Source of the DNA: Polytrichum commune
Lineage: Eukaryota; Streptophyta; Polytrichopsida; Polytrichales; Polytrichaceae
Length of the DNA stretch: 64,000 nt
Assembly (NCBI GenBank): GCA_950295325.1
Contig: OX485804.1
Location: forward strand, 46,190,001 to 46,254,000
Direction: 5' to 3'
Part shown: positions 35,263-47,638 of the stretch, in pieces
How the letters are laid out: every line of letters starts with the position of its first letter
Position numbering within the stretch: the first letter of the stretch is position 1
Notes under the pieces: model-generated
The model's input: only the letters and a program-made list of their open reading frames with translations
Told to the model about the DNA's origin: nothing
Databases searched by the model: none
Position numbers and translations under genes: made by a program

Positions 35263-35795
35263 CAGTGTCCAGGGAGGATTTGTGGGCACGATCGGTCAAG
35301 ATCCTAGTGTTAATTTCCGAGTCCAATCGGATACATGTTGACATCTTTCGGCTTTATCTTTATCGATTTTAGATACATTCTATAAATTCCTCCACTGATG
35401 AGCGGAAAACTTTTCCTAACATCTTGAGCTTGAACCAGTTCTTTCTCAAACTCATCAAAACTGGTTCATCTGTAAATAGCGGTCGGTTCTGCCCGTTCAT
35501 TTGCTCCACACCAGATTGGTTTACTAAGACACGATATAATATAACTACGGTTGAACTTTGTTTCTCATCGAACGGGGAGAATCAACCGCTAGTTGCAGAT
35601 GAAGCAGTTGATGAGTTTGAGCAATAACCGGTCGAAGTTCAAGACACCAGGAAAGTTACCGATCATTTTAGAGGAATCTAGGGAATGCACCTCGAATCAA
35701 TACAGAACAACCGAAAGATCACGACAATGTAACTGGTTGGACTTGGAAACACCAGGATCTTGGCCGATTATGCCTAAAAATCTCCCCGGACAGTG
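35263..35795. mobile_element. Large fold-back element of repeat family R1 (533 bp)
   Basis: The left arm (about 35263-35500) and right arm (about 35565-35795) are inverted copies for over 200 bp. The outer ends are CAGTGTCCAGGGAGG and, inverted, CACTGTCCGGGGAGA; nearer the centre 'TCAAACTCATCAA' and 'TAGCGGT.G.TTCT.CCC' occur in both. The right arm is a family R1 copy. No matching target duplication was found, so its boundaries and class are uncertain. Confidence 0.7.
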
Positions 35796-36371
35796 ATGAA
35801 GTTGCTGTTGCAAGTGGACTTTTCATAGAGCGTGATCAGAGTCAACTTCCAAAGGGATGATGTACATACTAATGTTACAGTGTGGGTCGTACTTAATCTG
35901 TAAAAGTTCTTTCTTCGAGCAAGTTAAGTGGTCGGCAAGCAAGAGCCGATCCCAACTTCGAGGCTGCCGTCCAGAGAAGATTGCTTCCCAAGATGATTGG
36001 ATCCACCAAAGGTGCACCAGTTGATCGCATTGGAGCAGTGATTATTTTTTAAACAATTTCTTAAGAGAGCCGCACTGGCTACAATCAGTGGAGTGACCAA
36101 GCCATGTATAGATGATTGTACAAAATTTTAAACAAATGTGTATATGTTTGTTCCAAAGTTGACAGTTTCATTCGATTTCTATGATTTGAAGGGACCTTTT
36201 CGCAAGCATCCTTGGGTAAACATGAAAAACTGTAAAATATTACACTTTCCATTCTTAGAATCGTAAATTAGGGATAGATGGCTAGATTAGAATTCTTTTT
36301 TTTTTGGAGGCCCATGAGTTCATGAAGTTAATTTCTATAAGTATGGAATTCGTGCCTACTAGTGTGTCTCA

Positions 36372-36720
36372 CGGACACTTTCAACTCCGCTTTTGGCTGT
36401 TGGATGAGATTGTGAAGTGTTTCGTCCAATTAGCAATGACGAAGATTCTTGTTTCGAGCGATTGTCAAAAATAGAGTTGGCTCTTGAGGCGCAAAAGCTA
36501 CAAGAGTTTGAAGAGAACATTCTTCTTTAACTTTAAGTGATCACATAGGTCCTCCTAATTGTGTTAACTATATATTGAACCTAGAATGATGTTTTTGTTT
36601 TGAGCACAATGACCAATCTCATGGTAACGCGTGTCTTTGTGGTGTCCATTCCTGATTACAAGCTTCTTCATATATCACTTAGATATAAGACTAGTGTTTG
36701 ATGAAGATCCACATACCTCA
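36372..36720. repeat. Dispersed repeat family B, inverse orientation
   Basis: It runs from 'GGACACTTTCAACTCCGC' through 'CCAATTAGCAATGACGAAG', 'GATCACATAGGTCCTCC' and 'TGAGCACAATGACCAATCTC' to 'GATTACAAGCTTCTTCATAT', collinear with 34728-35060. Another partial copy follows from about 36734. Confidence 0.65.
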
Positions 36721-36954
36721 AGGCATGTGGCCCGTTGTGGGCACTTCCAACCCACATACAAATGATAGGAGGTAAAAGTATAAATTCCCTTTATCTTCAA
36801 TCAATCACATTGGCCCTCTCAATGATATCAACGTTTGAACTTAGACTAATGCTTAATGTTTTATTAGAACATAGTTCAATATCATTGTAACACATTTGCC
36901 GTTTTGGTTGTCTAGTACTCTTGACTACAAATCTTGCCATATATTACTCTCAAC

Positions 36955-37348
36955 TCTAGGTGACCACATTAGAAGTAATGCCCACATTTGTTAGCGCCGT
37001 TTAATACATGTGACCAAGGGCTGTGAGATAGGAGTTAGGATTCTCATGGTCATGGTCAGTGATGTGAAGGCACTCAACCAAGAGAAATTCACATTACTTT
37101 CTAAAAGCCTTGGTCACGGGACATAGTGTAAAGTGGACATAGACTAGGATGTCTAGGTGACCACATTAGAAGTAATGCCCACATTTGTTAGCGCCGTTTA
37201 ATACATGTGACCAAGGGTTGTGAGATAGGAGTTAGGATTCTCATGGTCATGGTCAATGGTGTGAAGGCACTCAACCAAGAGAAATTCACATTACTTTCTA
37301 AAAGCCTTGGTCACGGGACATAGTGTAAAGTGGACATAGACTAGGATG
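36955..37348. repeat. Near-perfect 197-bp tandem duplication
   Basis: Two 197-bp units at 36955-37151 and 37152-37348 differ at about three positions (GGGCTG/GGGTTG; CAGTGATG/CAATGGTG). The end block 'CTTGGTCACGGGACATAGTG' resembles an internal block of family E. Confidence 0.95.
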
Positions 37349-37968
37349 TAGTCTTTTACACGAAATACTAAAACATGCGATCCACAAAAATAGAAATAAA
37401 AAATGACTCTTCTTCCTCTTCTTCCAACATTTCTTGTAAATTGATCAAAACATTCAACCCTACATTGAAGGTGACAAAACATGTAAAAAAAAATTCAAAG
37501 ATGTTTGATTAGAAGCGGCAGTTTCCAAAAAATCTAGCAAGGTGTGTGGGACCTAAATGTGTCCAAAAACAAAATTTGATAGGTATGAACATAAAAGACA
37601 TGCCATTTGGTGGTAGTGATAATGCTCACAAAGACATTTGGAAGGAAGTGAGTACAGTTCATATCCCATTGCAAACAAGATAATGTGTTACTAGAGAAAG
37701 ATTTTTGCACCTCCATGACAAAGGTTGAAAGGCTAAGAAGATGTTACTAGAAATAATGCTTCAAAATACTTCACTACATTTTGAGTTTACCTAGACACCA
37801 TAAACATCTTGCCTAATTTGACAAGGGAATACATGTGGGTACTATTTGCCTGGTATATGTCATGTACAAACATCATTTGTTGTAACCCAAGTGTTGTGTG
37901 CCTGAACGGCACTATTTATGGTCATTAGTGTGGTCGCTATTTAGAGGTTCGCAAAGCTCTAACTTTAA

Positions 37969-37986
37969 TATATATATATATATATA
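37969..37986. repeat. (TA)9 microsatellite
   Basis: Nine uninterrupted TA units. Confidence 0.9.
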
Positions 37987-38805
37987 GTGAATGAGTGCCA
38001 ATATTACCATAGAAGGCATTTCATGGCCTACTTGAAGAATGTGGAGTATTGAAGTGGAGTAACTTAGAGCACGGAGAGTACTTGTGACGGTCACCTGTCC
38101 CCAGCACTTCACACCACACTTAAAGTATAAGTTTCTCTTAAAAACAGTAGGCCGCATATTGGGATTCAACAATATACAGTACTCATGTACTAAACATCAA
38201 GGAGGAGCTCAACGTTGGATATTGTTTCACTTAGCTTATTGTTTGCGTTGCAAAACATCTATTGAGCAGTCACTGAACCACACTATTAGATTAACTTATA
38301 GGATCTCTTGTAATTTGAGAAAGGATGTGCTCATTTAGAACAATTTCTTTAGTCACACAATTTTCGGCTGGATGGTCGCTTGAACCTCTAAAAGCCAAAG
38401 CAAAAACCTTCCCAAAATTGCGCCAAACAGTTCATTTTCAACAACTTAGTAAAGGAAAGTGACACCTCTTATGGTAGTTCTAACCGTACAAATGACATCT
38501 TTGTAAACTTAGGATTGCTCACACAAATTTTCATGTGTCTCAAATTAAAAGAATATAACACATATGTGTATGTTGGGTATAGTCGGGCAACGGTGATATC
38601 CCAGACAAAAACCTCCACCTTGGCCTTTAGGGGTTAACGATTACTTCCCTCGCATGAATCCTACGCTCGTCTCACACATTATTATTAATAAAGAGAAACA
38701 ATACCTTTGTTTTGTAAGAACTTTAAGAACCTCAAACTTTCCAACTTGAGGCTCCCCCCACACCTACCCATGGTTCTCCCATTTGCTCAAAGGAGGCTCT
38801 ATGTT

Positions 38806-39173
38806 ATGTGGGCCTTATGTGGTCACTGATCTTCATTGGACACCTATATATTTGAATGGTTAATGACAAGGCTTGTAGTTAAAATCGACACAATAAAAAC
38901 ACATGTTACAATGAGATTAGACTATGTGCTCATAATATGCCAATCATCATTTTTAATTCAAGAGTTAACATCACAAATGAGAGGATCGATGTGATCATTC
39001 AAAGGGAAAACTAATCTACAGTTTGACCGCTTACAACTATTGTGTTTGAATTTCGATCCCTAAACTTCAAATCACAATCTTTGTGATTTACAATTGCTAA
39101 TTGGTTGGGTCTCGATTCAATCCATGAACAAAATTGTACGTGGAATGACAAGCGCACACAATAAGGCCACATC
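38806..39173. repeat. Dispersed repeat family B, most complete copy
   Basis: The ends resemble inverted repeats (ATGTGGGCCTTATGTGG at the left and ATGTGGCCTTATTGTGTG inward from the right). The interior has 'TTGGACACCTATATATTTG', 'GACAAGGCTTGTAGTTAAA', 'ACAATGAGATTAGACTATGT', 'CTTTGTGATTTACAATTGC' and 'GGTTGGGTCTCGATTCAATC'. At least eight copies or fragments occur in the window in both orientations, so this is a TIR-type non-autonomous family. Confidence 0.7.
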
Positions 39174-39489
39174 AGCTTACCTTCGCTCCAAGTTATACGA
39201 TGAGATATAACTCAAGCTTACATATGGTGCAATCCTGTTGGTTATTCCAATATGATGGTTCAAAATCACGGCATCAATTAATTCCATGGCCGGCTGCATC
39301 ACTTCAAGTTCAAGGACGCATTTAGTGTTCCAGGTCGTTCTGTGGAGACACTATTATTATGATGCAAAGGTTGTTCAACAGTCCAATGTACAATACCAAC
39401 ATTCACACACTTCAAGTTCCTCATCGTCTAACTGAAGTACTTATGGCTTGAGCCTCTTGAGCAGTCTTCAAATCAACAGCAAATTCGGA

Positions 39490-39720
39490 GAGAGAGGGGA
39501 TTATTGCACACGAGTGTACCTGTCATGCATCCAGCATTAAAACTTGACCCGGCCCTTCTACGTTTGTTGCCAGTTCATATCAAATGACCTCTAGCACACT
39601 AATTCGGAGTCTTTAAAGCTAATTCCGATGTCAAATGAATGAAATCAAGTAACCTCCGGGCTGCATACTATTTCAGGACTGAATGAGAAGTATGTTTGTA
39701 TATGATAATTCCAAATTGGG
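39490..39720. repeat. Dispersed repeat family D copy
   Basis: It is collinear with 50443-50860 and 52790-53040: 'GATTATTGCACACGAG', 'AACTTGACCC', 'TTTGTTGCC..TTCAT', 'GTAACCTCCGGGCTGCATAC', 'TATTTCAGG' and 'TATATGATAATTCC'. It is non-coding. Confidence 0.7.
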
Positions 39721-41075
39721 GGCTTCTTCTTGATATTGAACATGGCTCATCAACTCAGTAATGTTATGTTGATCTCACTATCTTGCATCTTGTTGGTTCT
39801 TCATCATTTTGATTTTCAATGTTCCTGCTAGCCTCCTCGTGTGTCTGGAAATGACTGGGGTTTTTAAGCAGGCATGTTTGGTATAGTACCAGATTATATC
39901 GAATGAGGGAGAAACTTCATGACAAATTCACAAACCTTTGGGACGAAGATTCAAAACCCGGAGTTGATGACGATGTATAATGTCCAAAGATTCGAGTACA
40001 ATTTCAAAGAGTTATGGATAGCACAATGTGAATCTTCGTAACAACTAAGGTATGCGGATGTTGTTTTGTTACTTTTTCTTAATCGGACACCTATATTCGA
40101 TTGGTGTGTGGTTCGGTGATGATCAAAGAACGAAACACCATAAAGACACATGTTTACATGAGATTGGACTAAATCTTCAAATTTCACTAACTACTTCAAA
40201 CTCAATAATGAACACAATTGCGAAGACCCACTTATTCAACCGAGGAATCAACAAACATGCATTCTTTCAATAACCATAACTAAATCAAGGGAGGAGGTCC
40301 GATTTTCAATCCGATTTTTGCTGCTGCTTCATCGCAGATTTGCCAATGCAACAACACAAGATTTTTTTCTGTGTGTATAGCAAATCGTTAGAAGTTGAAG
40401 AGCATGAAAAAACGAAACTGAATAACATATCTTGAGCTTGTTTTTCCTAGAAAACACAAAATTGGTGGACTCCGCGCACATCACCATGGATCTTCAAAAC
40501 TCTTCCACTGGTAGTAGGCTCACTAAGCTTAGGCATTCTTACATTGGAGCCATTGGTGGGTCCTGATTTGCATTGATTACAGACCTTGATGTATTTGTAC
40601 TCTACTTGGTTGTTATAGGGTGCATGGAAGCATTCGTTTCGACGAAATTTATGCAGATAAAGATCGTAGTAAAACTTTGGAGCTTCTTATGTATCGATAA
40701 ACTAACCACACCTCCCAAGCTGTGCATGACCTCCAAAACCGAGCCCCAACCAAGCTTCCATTGCCATGTCCATGAACTTACAAACACATAATGGTCGACG
40801 ATGATGCAAACTGTGGCAAAACAAAGACTAATTACAAACTACTGTAACTATAAATTCATCGATGCTAAGCATTCTGGAGAGCTGGTGACGAATCGTTGGG
40901 AAAGTCACAAGAATCTGTGCTGGATAGGATACTACAATCATCAGTATGGGGCTGGATCTAATTTTGAAGACATAACAGAATGAGCTATGGATGAAGGGAT
41001 TCTAGTATAAACCTGCCTTCCGGTTAATATTCATGGTATGTGTGCCTAGAAGTGTTGCCAGTGTTAAAGTGCCAG
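39721..41075. other. Intergenic, no gene seen
   Basis: A family B fragment lies at about 40070-40220 ('CGGACACCTATATTCGATTGG', 'ACATGAGATTGGACTAAAT'). The remaining ORFs are short and unrecognised. Confidence 0.45.
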
Positions 41076-41186
41076 CTACACTAAATAGTCCTATTACTTT
41101 GGGCCATGGTAATTTTCTACAGCCCACACTAATTCTCGTAATGTGGGTCACATTAGTTGTTTTTCTAGAACAATAATATGAGGTGG

Positions 41187-41221
<35 letters not shown>

Positions 41222-41395
41222 TGTTTTAATTTATGTAAGGGGACTATTTTATTGTATGTGAACTGTTGGTTGGAAGACTTCATGAAGACTTAGGAGGAGA
41301 CCCTGGTCTTGGATCACGGTATTTCCACCTTGACTAGAACATTAGTGTGGCCCATGTTGATTTTCCACCCACACTAGAGGGACTATTTAGTGTAG
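41076..41395. mobile_element. MITE with CTACACTAAATAGTCC ends
   Basis: The ends are perfect 16-bp inverted repeats, CTACACTAAATAGTCC, at 41076-41091 and 41380-41395. Subterminal blocks such as 'GTGGGCTGTAGAAAATTACC' and 'GTGGGTGGAAAATCAACATG' are also inverted. It could be TA-flanked with CACTAAATAGTCC as TIR. The end resembles families F1 and F2. Confidence 0.75.
41201..41224. repeat. (GT)n microsatellite
   Basis: About twelve GT units following a T-rich tract, inside the 41076-41395 MITE. Confidence 0.9.
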
Positions 41396-42509
41396 TTTTG
41401 GGTGCAAAAGTGTTGTGTGCGGTACCAATGTGAATGGATCCCAATTAATCTAGGTTGGTCACATCTAGCGATTGTAGGGGTAGGTTCACGATGCAAATGT
41501 ATGCGGGGAATGGACCCTCCTTACTTGACAATAAATGGCCTAAACCCCGAAATGACTTTGCGGATTTGTGTAGTGCACATATGATTTCATTAGTATATTG
41601 ATTTCCTTGCACTCCTCACACATTTGCAAAGAGTGTCACAATTTTACAAAGTTTTGTTTGCGACTTATTTAACGTCACCAAAAGAGAGAAACTTGTTGGA
41701 AGTGCCGCTTTTAGGCACGTGTACCTTAAGCCACTCCAACTAGGTCTCCCTACATTGTTTAGGTGCTTAGTGTCGTTCATTATCCAGAGTTTGTGGTGCC
41801 AACATTTACAATTTTACCAAGTGTGAGTCTTGACTCTTTACCATGTAAAATAATTTCATTGTAGGGTCGTACCATTAGTTCTCTTTCAAAAAAGGGCCTC
41901 CAACTTACTTTCAAACATGATCGTATCTCCTTCGATTCTTGTTTATGTTTGACCAAAAAAATATTTTATTTTTGAAAATTTGTCCAAGCTCATCAAGCTC
42001 TTTCCATAGATGCAATGATCGCTCCTAAGTATTAGCCATTTGGATGCATTGATGTTCATAGATGAGTTGTTGTTCATATTAGATTCTTATGTTTCTTACT
42101 ATACATATTGGATTCTAAAATCATGATTATACTCAATAGATTCAAAATCTCAAGAGGTTACAGTTTATACCATATTGACTATTGGTGTGGTCTATCATTT
42201 GGAGTTATGTGTAGCTATAACTTTTACAAAAAGTATCATTCTTTACCTACATAACCTATAAATAGGTATGAATTAGAATGCACATTAAGAAACTTGATAC
42301 AACCATCTTGGTTAGGAAAAACACTCTTAGTAAAATGTTATAGCAACGTGTAATTCCAAGTGATAAAGCATGCTATATTTAGGTGACACAAGTGTAGAAG
42401 TGAAAGAACAAAGATGTAATGACATAAAAAGAGACTAAGGGTATTCCAATAAGGAATCAAATAAAAACCATGTGCCTTTATGGACAAGACCATTAAGAAA
42501 AATACATGG
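41396..42509. other. Intergenic, no gene seen
   Basis: AT-rich with no recognisable ORF or clear repeat structure. Confidence 0.45.
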
Positions 42510-43230
42510 CACCGAGATGACAATTTTTCAACTTTTTGGGTGTTTTTCTAAAGCCCTAGGAATTCCTCAAGAAGCGCTAAAATAATCATTTTTTAAAGAA
42601 TTTTGAGTACATTAATAAAATTTGGAACCCATTTTGATTTGTCCCAAATGATAGACATTGTAGCCTTGGCACCAAGCCAACAATTTTATTATTATTAGGG
42701 AATTTCTTTTTAAAGTCCTCAGAAGTCAATGGGAAGTGTTGCGATGTTGTATTAATTTTTTTAATAAAAATATTTAAGATTAAATATTATGTGTCCAAAA
42801 GTTTGGAGATTGTAGTCTCAACACTGAGGTAACAATTGAAGTCCTAGGAAGTCTTTGGGAAGCGTTGTGAGCATCATGTTTGAAGAATTAAAAAAAGAAA
42901 AAGGAAATTGAACCCAAATTCTATGTGTCCAAAATCTTGGGAATTTTACTCTCACCACCAAGACGACAATTTTTTCTTTTTTGGCATTTTTTTATAGCCC
43001 AATGTAGCATTGTGAGTGTCATTTATGATGAATTTCGAAAAATTGGAATAAAATTTGAAACTAACTTTTGTGTCCAAAATATTGCAAATCGTAGTCTTGG
43101 CATCAAGACAAATATTTATGACTTTTTGGAGATCATGTAAGGGTGTTATGAAAACCCTTGGAAACTATGTTAGAGTATTTGTGAAGGATGTTTGAAAAAC
43201 GTTTAAAATTTTGGAACTAAAATTGGAAAC
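42510..43230. repeat. Decayed tandem repeat, about 145-bp units
   Basis: Anchor blocks like 'TGTCCAAAA..TTGG.....GTAGTCT', then 'AAGACAACAATTTT' and 'AAGCCCTAGGAA', recur at about 42646, 42791, 42927 and 43071, with spacing of 136-145. Units are strongly diverged. Confidence 0.7.
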
Positions 43231-43478
43231 ACCTAGAACACAAATGTAAATCCTAACGAGAATGGACTAGATATTCATTGGAGAAAAAAACAACTACATG
43301 AGAATACAAACATACACTGAATGAAAAGGGATTATGGTTTATACAACCACGTGCCATTGGAATTTTGATTTTATTCTAGGGGAATAAAAACAACCACATA
43401 TTTGATTGGCCATGTATTCCAATGACTACATGGCTAGTGAACACTGTGATATGTAGTTTCGGTGAGACCATTTGCTAA

Positions 43479-44062
43479 GGGGTGGACTCTTCAATGAAAA
43501 CCTAAACGACACGTGTGGGTGAATATGAAACAAGACCCCTTAAATATACAAATTTTTATAAATAAAAATACATGTATGTGTACTAACAGTAGGCTAGAAA
43601 TGGACATGTATTTATACTAAGCTATTATAAATTAATGTGATAAATGCTAGCACTACATATTCAAAATATAATTCATGAAATAATAGGCCTTTGTTACATA
43701 CACAATGTACTTTCACTTTACAATGAAAACTCTTTAACGTTTCTACATCCATAGGATGTACCTTACAATAATTTGACCCTAAAATACACGTCATTTAGTG
43801 AATATAAGGCAATAATAATAATGGAAGAAAACATAAATAAGATGAAACTAGCACATCTATTACCAATTTTTCTCTCTAAAACTTAGGCCCCTTTAATACA
43901 TCTACCTTTACTTCAAAACTCCTAATAGCCTTTAAAAATGCACACACACAAAAAACAATACTTCTTTCTTATGTAAAATATGTACGTTGATGCCTCAAAC
44001 AATACCTCTTTCTACATTCATGAGTCATGTTAGTTTGTATGTGGAATGAAAAGTCCACCCCT
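43479..44062. mobile_element. TIR repeat family C copy
   Basis: The ends are GGGGTGGACTCTTCAAT and inverted GGGGTGGACTTTTCATT. The interior shares 'GATGAAACTAGCACATCTAT', 'ACATCTACCTTTACTTC' and 'AACAATACTTCT' with the copies at 44529 and 47234. It is non-coding. Confidence 0.7.
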
Positions 44063-44528
44063 CAAGTCCCACGTTCCAATGGATGATCATGAATGTACAT
44101 CCATATTCTATTAGTTTGCCAATCTAGACAAGATCCGAATCAAACTTGCCCTCCTTACATATGACCTGACACTAGTGCAACATATTGAAATTTCCTCATG
44201 TAACCTTGTGAAAGTAATATTATAAACATTAATGAGTATGAGACCCATGGATGGATATATGTTATCGGTGTCCTAGTCATTCCATATCCATTATTTAGAA
44301 CCATCATTGCTACCGTTTCAAAGGATGCATAAGGCCTACTATATTTTCATTGCCATTTCCCTGCAATACACATGCCATGAATTCACCAAGATGGGGCCAA
44401 AATGTGCTTTGTATGTCTAGGAAAAAAAATTCAAGGGGGTTGTATTGCAAACCCCTTTATAGTGTGTTCAAGTTTCTATGCAAGGTGAAATTTAATAACA
44501 TAATATTTTGGGTGGGTGTCTGTGGGGT

Positions 44529-45384
44529 GGACTCTTCATTGGAAACTTGAATGACTTGCGTAGGGTCACTGTAAAATTTAAACCCCCTAGGTACAAGAAG
44601 TTTTAGAGAAAGAAAAAAATGTATACGTACAAATTGCATGATAGAAAATGGACTTATGTATTTATACTAACCCTTTCTAGTTTAATGTGATAAATGCCTT
44701 CACTACATATATATAAGATATAAATCATGAAATCCAATTTCACTTTCCAATGAGGAAATCATTGACCATATTTTATTTATTTTTAATCCATAGCATGTAA
44801 CTCAACGATCGTCAACGATTGCATCAAACAAACAAAGATAAAAGCATAATAGCTAGCCACAATATGGAGAGCATAACTCAATGCAACCCATGAGTACTTC
44901 AAGCACCTCCAATTTGTAAGCATCTAGAACCCAAAATGCAAACCCTAGCAAGAATGGACAGGGTTGTCATTCAGGAACATTACTATATGACAAAAGTCGA
45001 TGAAAACTTGAATTGGATGAAACTAACACATCTATTGTCAAATTTTCATCTAAAGCTTAGGACTCTCTCTTGTCTACCCTCACTTCATATTTCTCAATAA
45101 CCTTTTTGGATGTACACACTAGAGAAAAAACAATACCTCTCCCTTGTGTATACTATGTAGGCTAATGCCTTGAATAATACCCCTTCTTGCACTCAAGTTA
45201 ATTCATACCGTATGAATTAACTTGAGATATTCTCTATTGAAACATTACATATTTAGTCATTGTTTTTTTAAATTTACAATGCCTTTACAATGGTTGATTG
45301 TGAATAGATTGTCACAATACAACAACTCATAGAAGGCAAATTTGAGATGACGTGGTATGAAGAGTTCACCCCCAGGGGGTGGGT
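44529..45384. mobile_element. TIR repeat family C copy, enlarged
   Basis: The left end is 'GTGGACTCTTCATTGGAAAC' and the right end 'GGTATGAAGAGTTCACCCCC' (inverted). The interior matches 47234-47638. It is longer because of extra sequence, including a perfect palindrome at 45192-45226. Confidence 0.7.
45192..45226. repeat. Perfect palindrome, 16-bp arms
   Basis: CTCAAGTTAATTCATA is followed by CCG and its exact reverse complement. The other family C copies lose homology at this point, so the palindrome marks a rearrangement junction. Confidence 0.9.
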
Positions 45385-46590
45385 GACTTTGGTCATCATA
45401 GAAATCACTTGGAAATTAGGTGGGGTATTCTTATTCCTTGTAGCTTAAACTTACAATATTCTTAGTTCCAACAAAGAAACATTGAAGAAATATGACACAT
45501 GTAGGTATAATTAAGAGAGGATGGGTGAAAAGTATGAAGTGCACTAATTATCACAATTAGGGACGGAGGGCTAAAAGTGCATGTGGAAATTAGTGATATT
45601 ATCATTTTTACGTTGTGAGATTATTGCCACCAAAAGATATACGAAACACTATTCATATTGGCACCGATCACTAGAATACTATTCATAACAACACCACGGA
45701 CTGAAAGTATTGGCATTATTTCACCTGGCAATATTCATTGAGAAGCATATTGTTGCATGTTTTTAATCACTTTACAAACACCTCGGAGCATAAACTAATT
45801 CTCTTGAAATGAATGTAAAATGAGCATGTATTCATGAATTTAGTATCACTCAATACAAATTTCAACCCTCACTATTTTGAGAAATCGCAAAACATTGCAT
45901 GTTTCAGGAATTAATACTACACGCACTAATAGGGATAATTAGTTTAGTAAGGAGATTGGTAAGTCTAAGTTAACATTGGATATTTGCTAGGAATAGATGA
46001 ATGGAATGTTTTGGAAGTGATATTCTATGTTTTATTTGAAAGCTTGAGACATAATACTATTGTGTTTGGAACGTTTTTGTACCGGTTGATTATGTCTTGC
46101 TAGATGTTGGTCATGATGAACATGCCTAGGGTTTGGATGGAATCATCCCGTACCTCATTGAAAATTAGGATAGGTGGTTTATTTTTTAATGGATTTTGTG
46201 CTGCTCGATTTGTTGCTAGAAGGGTTTGACGATCGTCATTGTGCATAAGCTTGGAAAATTTTGTGCAATAGAAAGTTTTATGTAGTTTTGAAGTCATGAT
46301 CTTGTATCTTTTGGGGTTGTGATATGGAGTATCCAGTGTAATGTAATCCTTTTTTCGGTTTGAATTGCGAGTGATGTCATGGTCTAGTCTTATTGTCTAG
46401 TTGGTTTTTTTCGTGGTCCAATATTGTCTTCTCTTAGCCATTAGCATGTTGTTGTATTTGTAAGTGTTGGGGAATGTCTATTGCATATCATGTGTTCCTT
46501 TATACTATATCAAAAAGAAGAAATGGGAGAGATTTTATAAATTATAGAGTGGAGAAACTCTATTAATCTTCACTAAACCTATTGCAAAAA
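45385..46590. other. Intergenic, no gene seen
   Basis: AT-rich. A minus-strand ORF at 46297-46100 is unrecognised. Confidence 0.4.
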
Positions 46591-46928
46591 GAAAACAAGT
46601 TAGTGCAAATGTAATAATGGAAAACTGTAGACCCAATTCATTTGTAAAATGCTATATTACATATAACCATTATTTGGGGTTTTGATTGACATTATATTAC
46701 TTCTACTCCATACATAATGATTGTTTTTGAAGAGATAATCTAAGTCTCATGGTTTAAGTCTAAGAAAACAAGTTAGTGCAAATGTAATCATGGAAAACTG
46801 TAGACCGAATTCATTTGTAAAATGCTATATTACATATAACCATTATTTGGGGTTTTGATTGACATTATATTACTTCTACTCCATACATAATGATTGTTTT
46901 TTAAGAGATAATCTAAGTCTCATGGTTT
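46591..46928. repeat. Recent 173-bp tandem duplication
   Basis: Two units starting at 46591 and 46764 ('GAAAACAAGTTAGTGCAAAT') differ at about three positions over about 165 bp. Confidence 0.95.
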
Positions 46929-47233
46929 GTGCCCAGTGAACTCCCCAAGGTTTTTCAAGGTTTTTTCATGATTTATTTTTATTATAGTGGATGACATTGA
47001 ATGTTTGTATGCAATGGTGTTATAACCAATAATTAATTTGGGAATCTAATAAAATGCTTCATGATTTGACCACACATACTATAGTGCATGGTAATAGGTA
47101 TTATTTAGGTGTCAAAAATGAAAATGTAATATCCATATCTTATAAACACAATTGTCAAAACAAGTGTAAAATTTACACATTGCACCCTATAGACATGGGG
47201 ATTTCAATATGTGAGCTCACTGCTCACATGTTA

Positions 47234-47638
47234 CCGCTCACCCCCAGGGTGTGAACTCTTCATTGGAAACGTAAATGACGTGTGTGGGTCACAAAGCCTC
47301 CAATTTGTAAATACCAAGAACCCTAATTCAAACTCTAACAAGAATGGGCAAAGTAGTCATTGAGGACTATTACCGTATGACAACAATGGATGAAAACATG
47401 AATTGGATGCAATTGACACATTAATTGTAGAAATTTTCTCTAAACCTTAGGGCCCCCTTTTTGCACATCTACCTTTGCTTCAAAATTCTTAATAGCCTAT
47501 TGAAATGTACACACTAGAGAAAAGTAATGCCTCTCCCTTATGAATATTATGTACGCTAATGCCCCAAGTAATACACCTTATGAATGCCCTTATGTACTCA
47601 CGCTAGTTTGTATGTTGTATGAAGAGGCCACACCCTGG
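47234..47638. mobile_element. TIR repeat family C, compact copy
   Basis: The ends are CAGGGTGTGAACTCTTCAT and, inverted, CAGGGTGTGGCCTCTTCAT. The interior includes 'AACAAGAATGGGCAAAG', 'CATCTACCTTTGCTTC' and 'ATGTACACACTAGAGAAAA'. Confidence 0.75.
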
